Shown: positions 63,661 through 64,000 of the stretch, piece after piece
Position numbering within the stretch: position 1 is the stretch's first letter
Layout: every line of letters begins with the position of its first letter
From: JBJXGV01 sp046160485
GTDB lineage: Bacteria > Orphanbacterota > Orphanbacteria > JBJXGV01
Reading direction: 5' to 3'
DNA: 64,000 nt
Assembly (NCBI GenBank): GCA_046160485.1
Contig: JBJXGV010000027.1
Location: 1-64,000, forward strand
Translations under genes and position numbers: made by a program
Notes under the pieces: generated by a model
Seen by the model: only the letters and a program-made list of their open reading frames with translations
What the model was told of the DNA's origin: nothing
The model's database searches: none

Positions 63661-64000
63661 ATGTCCACATTCGAGGTTTTGGAGACGGTCTCCGCGGCGC
63701 GGCGCGCTTTGATTCACGGCACCGTTGCGCGGGTCCTCGGAGCCGCTCTCGCCACGATTCTCGTCCTCGATCCGTGCGTTTCGTCTGAAGAACTGGCCCC
63801 GGCGCCCTTCTTCGAAGAGTGGCTCATGACCCATCCGATCGACGTCGCCGCGAAAGTCGGCCGCCACCGGAACACCCCAAAAGCAACCCCTGTCGCGGCG
63901 CGCCGCCTCGATCCGCTTCTCGAGGGGATCCCCGTGACGATGACCGCGTACTCGAGTGATGTCGCACAGACCGACGCCGATCCGCACATCACCGCGACCG
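63661..64000 (+). CDS. 3D-domain protein, N-terminal part only (runs off window)
   Basis: 113 codons are visible and open at the right edge. ATG 63661 has GAGGA eight bases upstream. A weakly hydrophobic N-terminal segment (VARVLGAALATILVLDPCVS) may be a signal or anchor. The last visible residues, IPVTMTAYSSDVAQTDADPH followed by ITAT, match the start of the 3D domain (three-Asp double-psi barrel found in MltA and in Gram-positive resuscitation-type enzymes), where TAY and the Asp-x-x-P-x-x-TA pattern are conserved. The protein is therefore probably a cell-wall-active lytic enzyme. The catalytic Asp residues lie beyond the window. Confidence 0.7.
   Translation, partial: MSTFEVLETVSAARRALIHGTVARVLGAALATILVLDPCVSSEELAPAPFFEEWLMTHPIDVAAKVGRHRNTPKATPVAARRLDPLLEGIPVTMTAYSSDVAQTDADPHITAT

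Overview
The window reads as one contiguous piece of a G+C-rich, Gram-negative-type bacterial chromosome with no plasmid, phage, IS, CRISPR, tRNA or rRNA signature. Two outer-membrane barrels of the Omp85 type, a PorV-like barrel, a TolC-type exit duct and several lipoproteins show a double membrane. A C25 (gingipain/PorU-type) peptidase beside a PorV-like protein, plus three secreted proteins ending in the same FlgD-like/type IX sorting-like C-terminal domain, point to the FCB side of the tree. The G+C-rich codon use is unlike most Bacteroidota and suits an uncultured lineage such as Candidatus Eisenbacteria or Krumholzibacteriota. That assignment is an inference from gene content, not from a marker-gene search.

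Region by region: 1-4411 (minus) is a heavy-metal efflux operon: TolC-like protein, small Cys/His lipoprotein, RND adaptor carrying the same Cys/His module, and an RND pump cut by the window edge. A perfect 8-bp-arm palindrome sits directly upstream. Next come a small Cys-rich exported protein (4581-4886) and a TPR-containing sigma-54 activator (4958-7552). A small exported protein (7583-7855) has its own promoter. From 27470 down to 8177 runs a tightly packed minus-strand block: Trm112-like protein, C25 peptidase, PorV-like protein, M6 metalloprotease, two DUF5683-like paralogues, an NHL-repeat protein, a 1187-residue putative barrel protein with SprA-reminiscent strand motifs, an Omp85 protein and finally DNA ligase LigA. 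This is the most interesting part of the window and may encode a compact type IX-like secretion and surface-attachment system.

From 27737 to 43988 the content is mostly housekeeping: accA and a small barrel protein; a TPR-zincin; pdxH with an esterase; tag with a SpoU methyltransferase; a membrane glycosyltransferase-like protein; dnaE with an M23 peptidase; and a PpiD-like foldase. 44019-49113 (minus) holds tatA and an overlapping operon folK - deoxynucleoside kinase - panB - panC - nucleotidyltransferase - HIT - LytR_C. 49209-52019 has a secreted sugar-dehydrogenase-like propeller and a GT4 glycosyltransferase. groES-groEL lie at 52071-54142. 54398-63425 (plus) has a VOC protein, two multi-pass membrane proteins, and a 1228-residue fusion of a zinc peptidase, a TolB-like propeller and an Omp85-type barrel. 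A decayed partial duplicate of the 3' end of that fusion gene lies 0.9 kb downstream of it. The window ends inside a 3D-domain protein.

Many neighbours overlap as GTGA or TGATG, so translational coupling is common. Several sigma-70-like promoters with TTGA-type -35 boxes can be read. Two plus-strand genes look leaderless.
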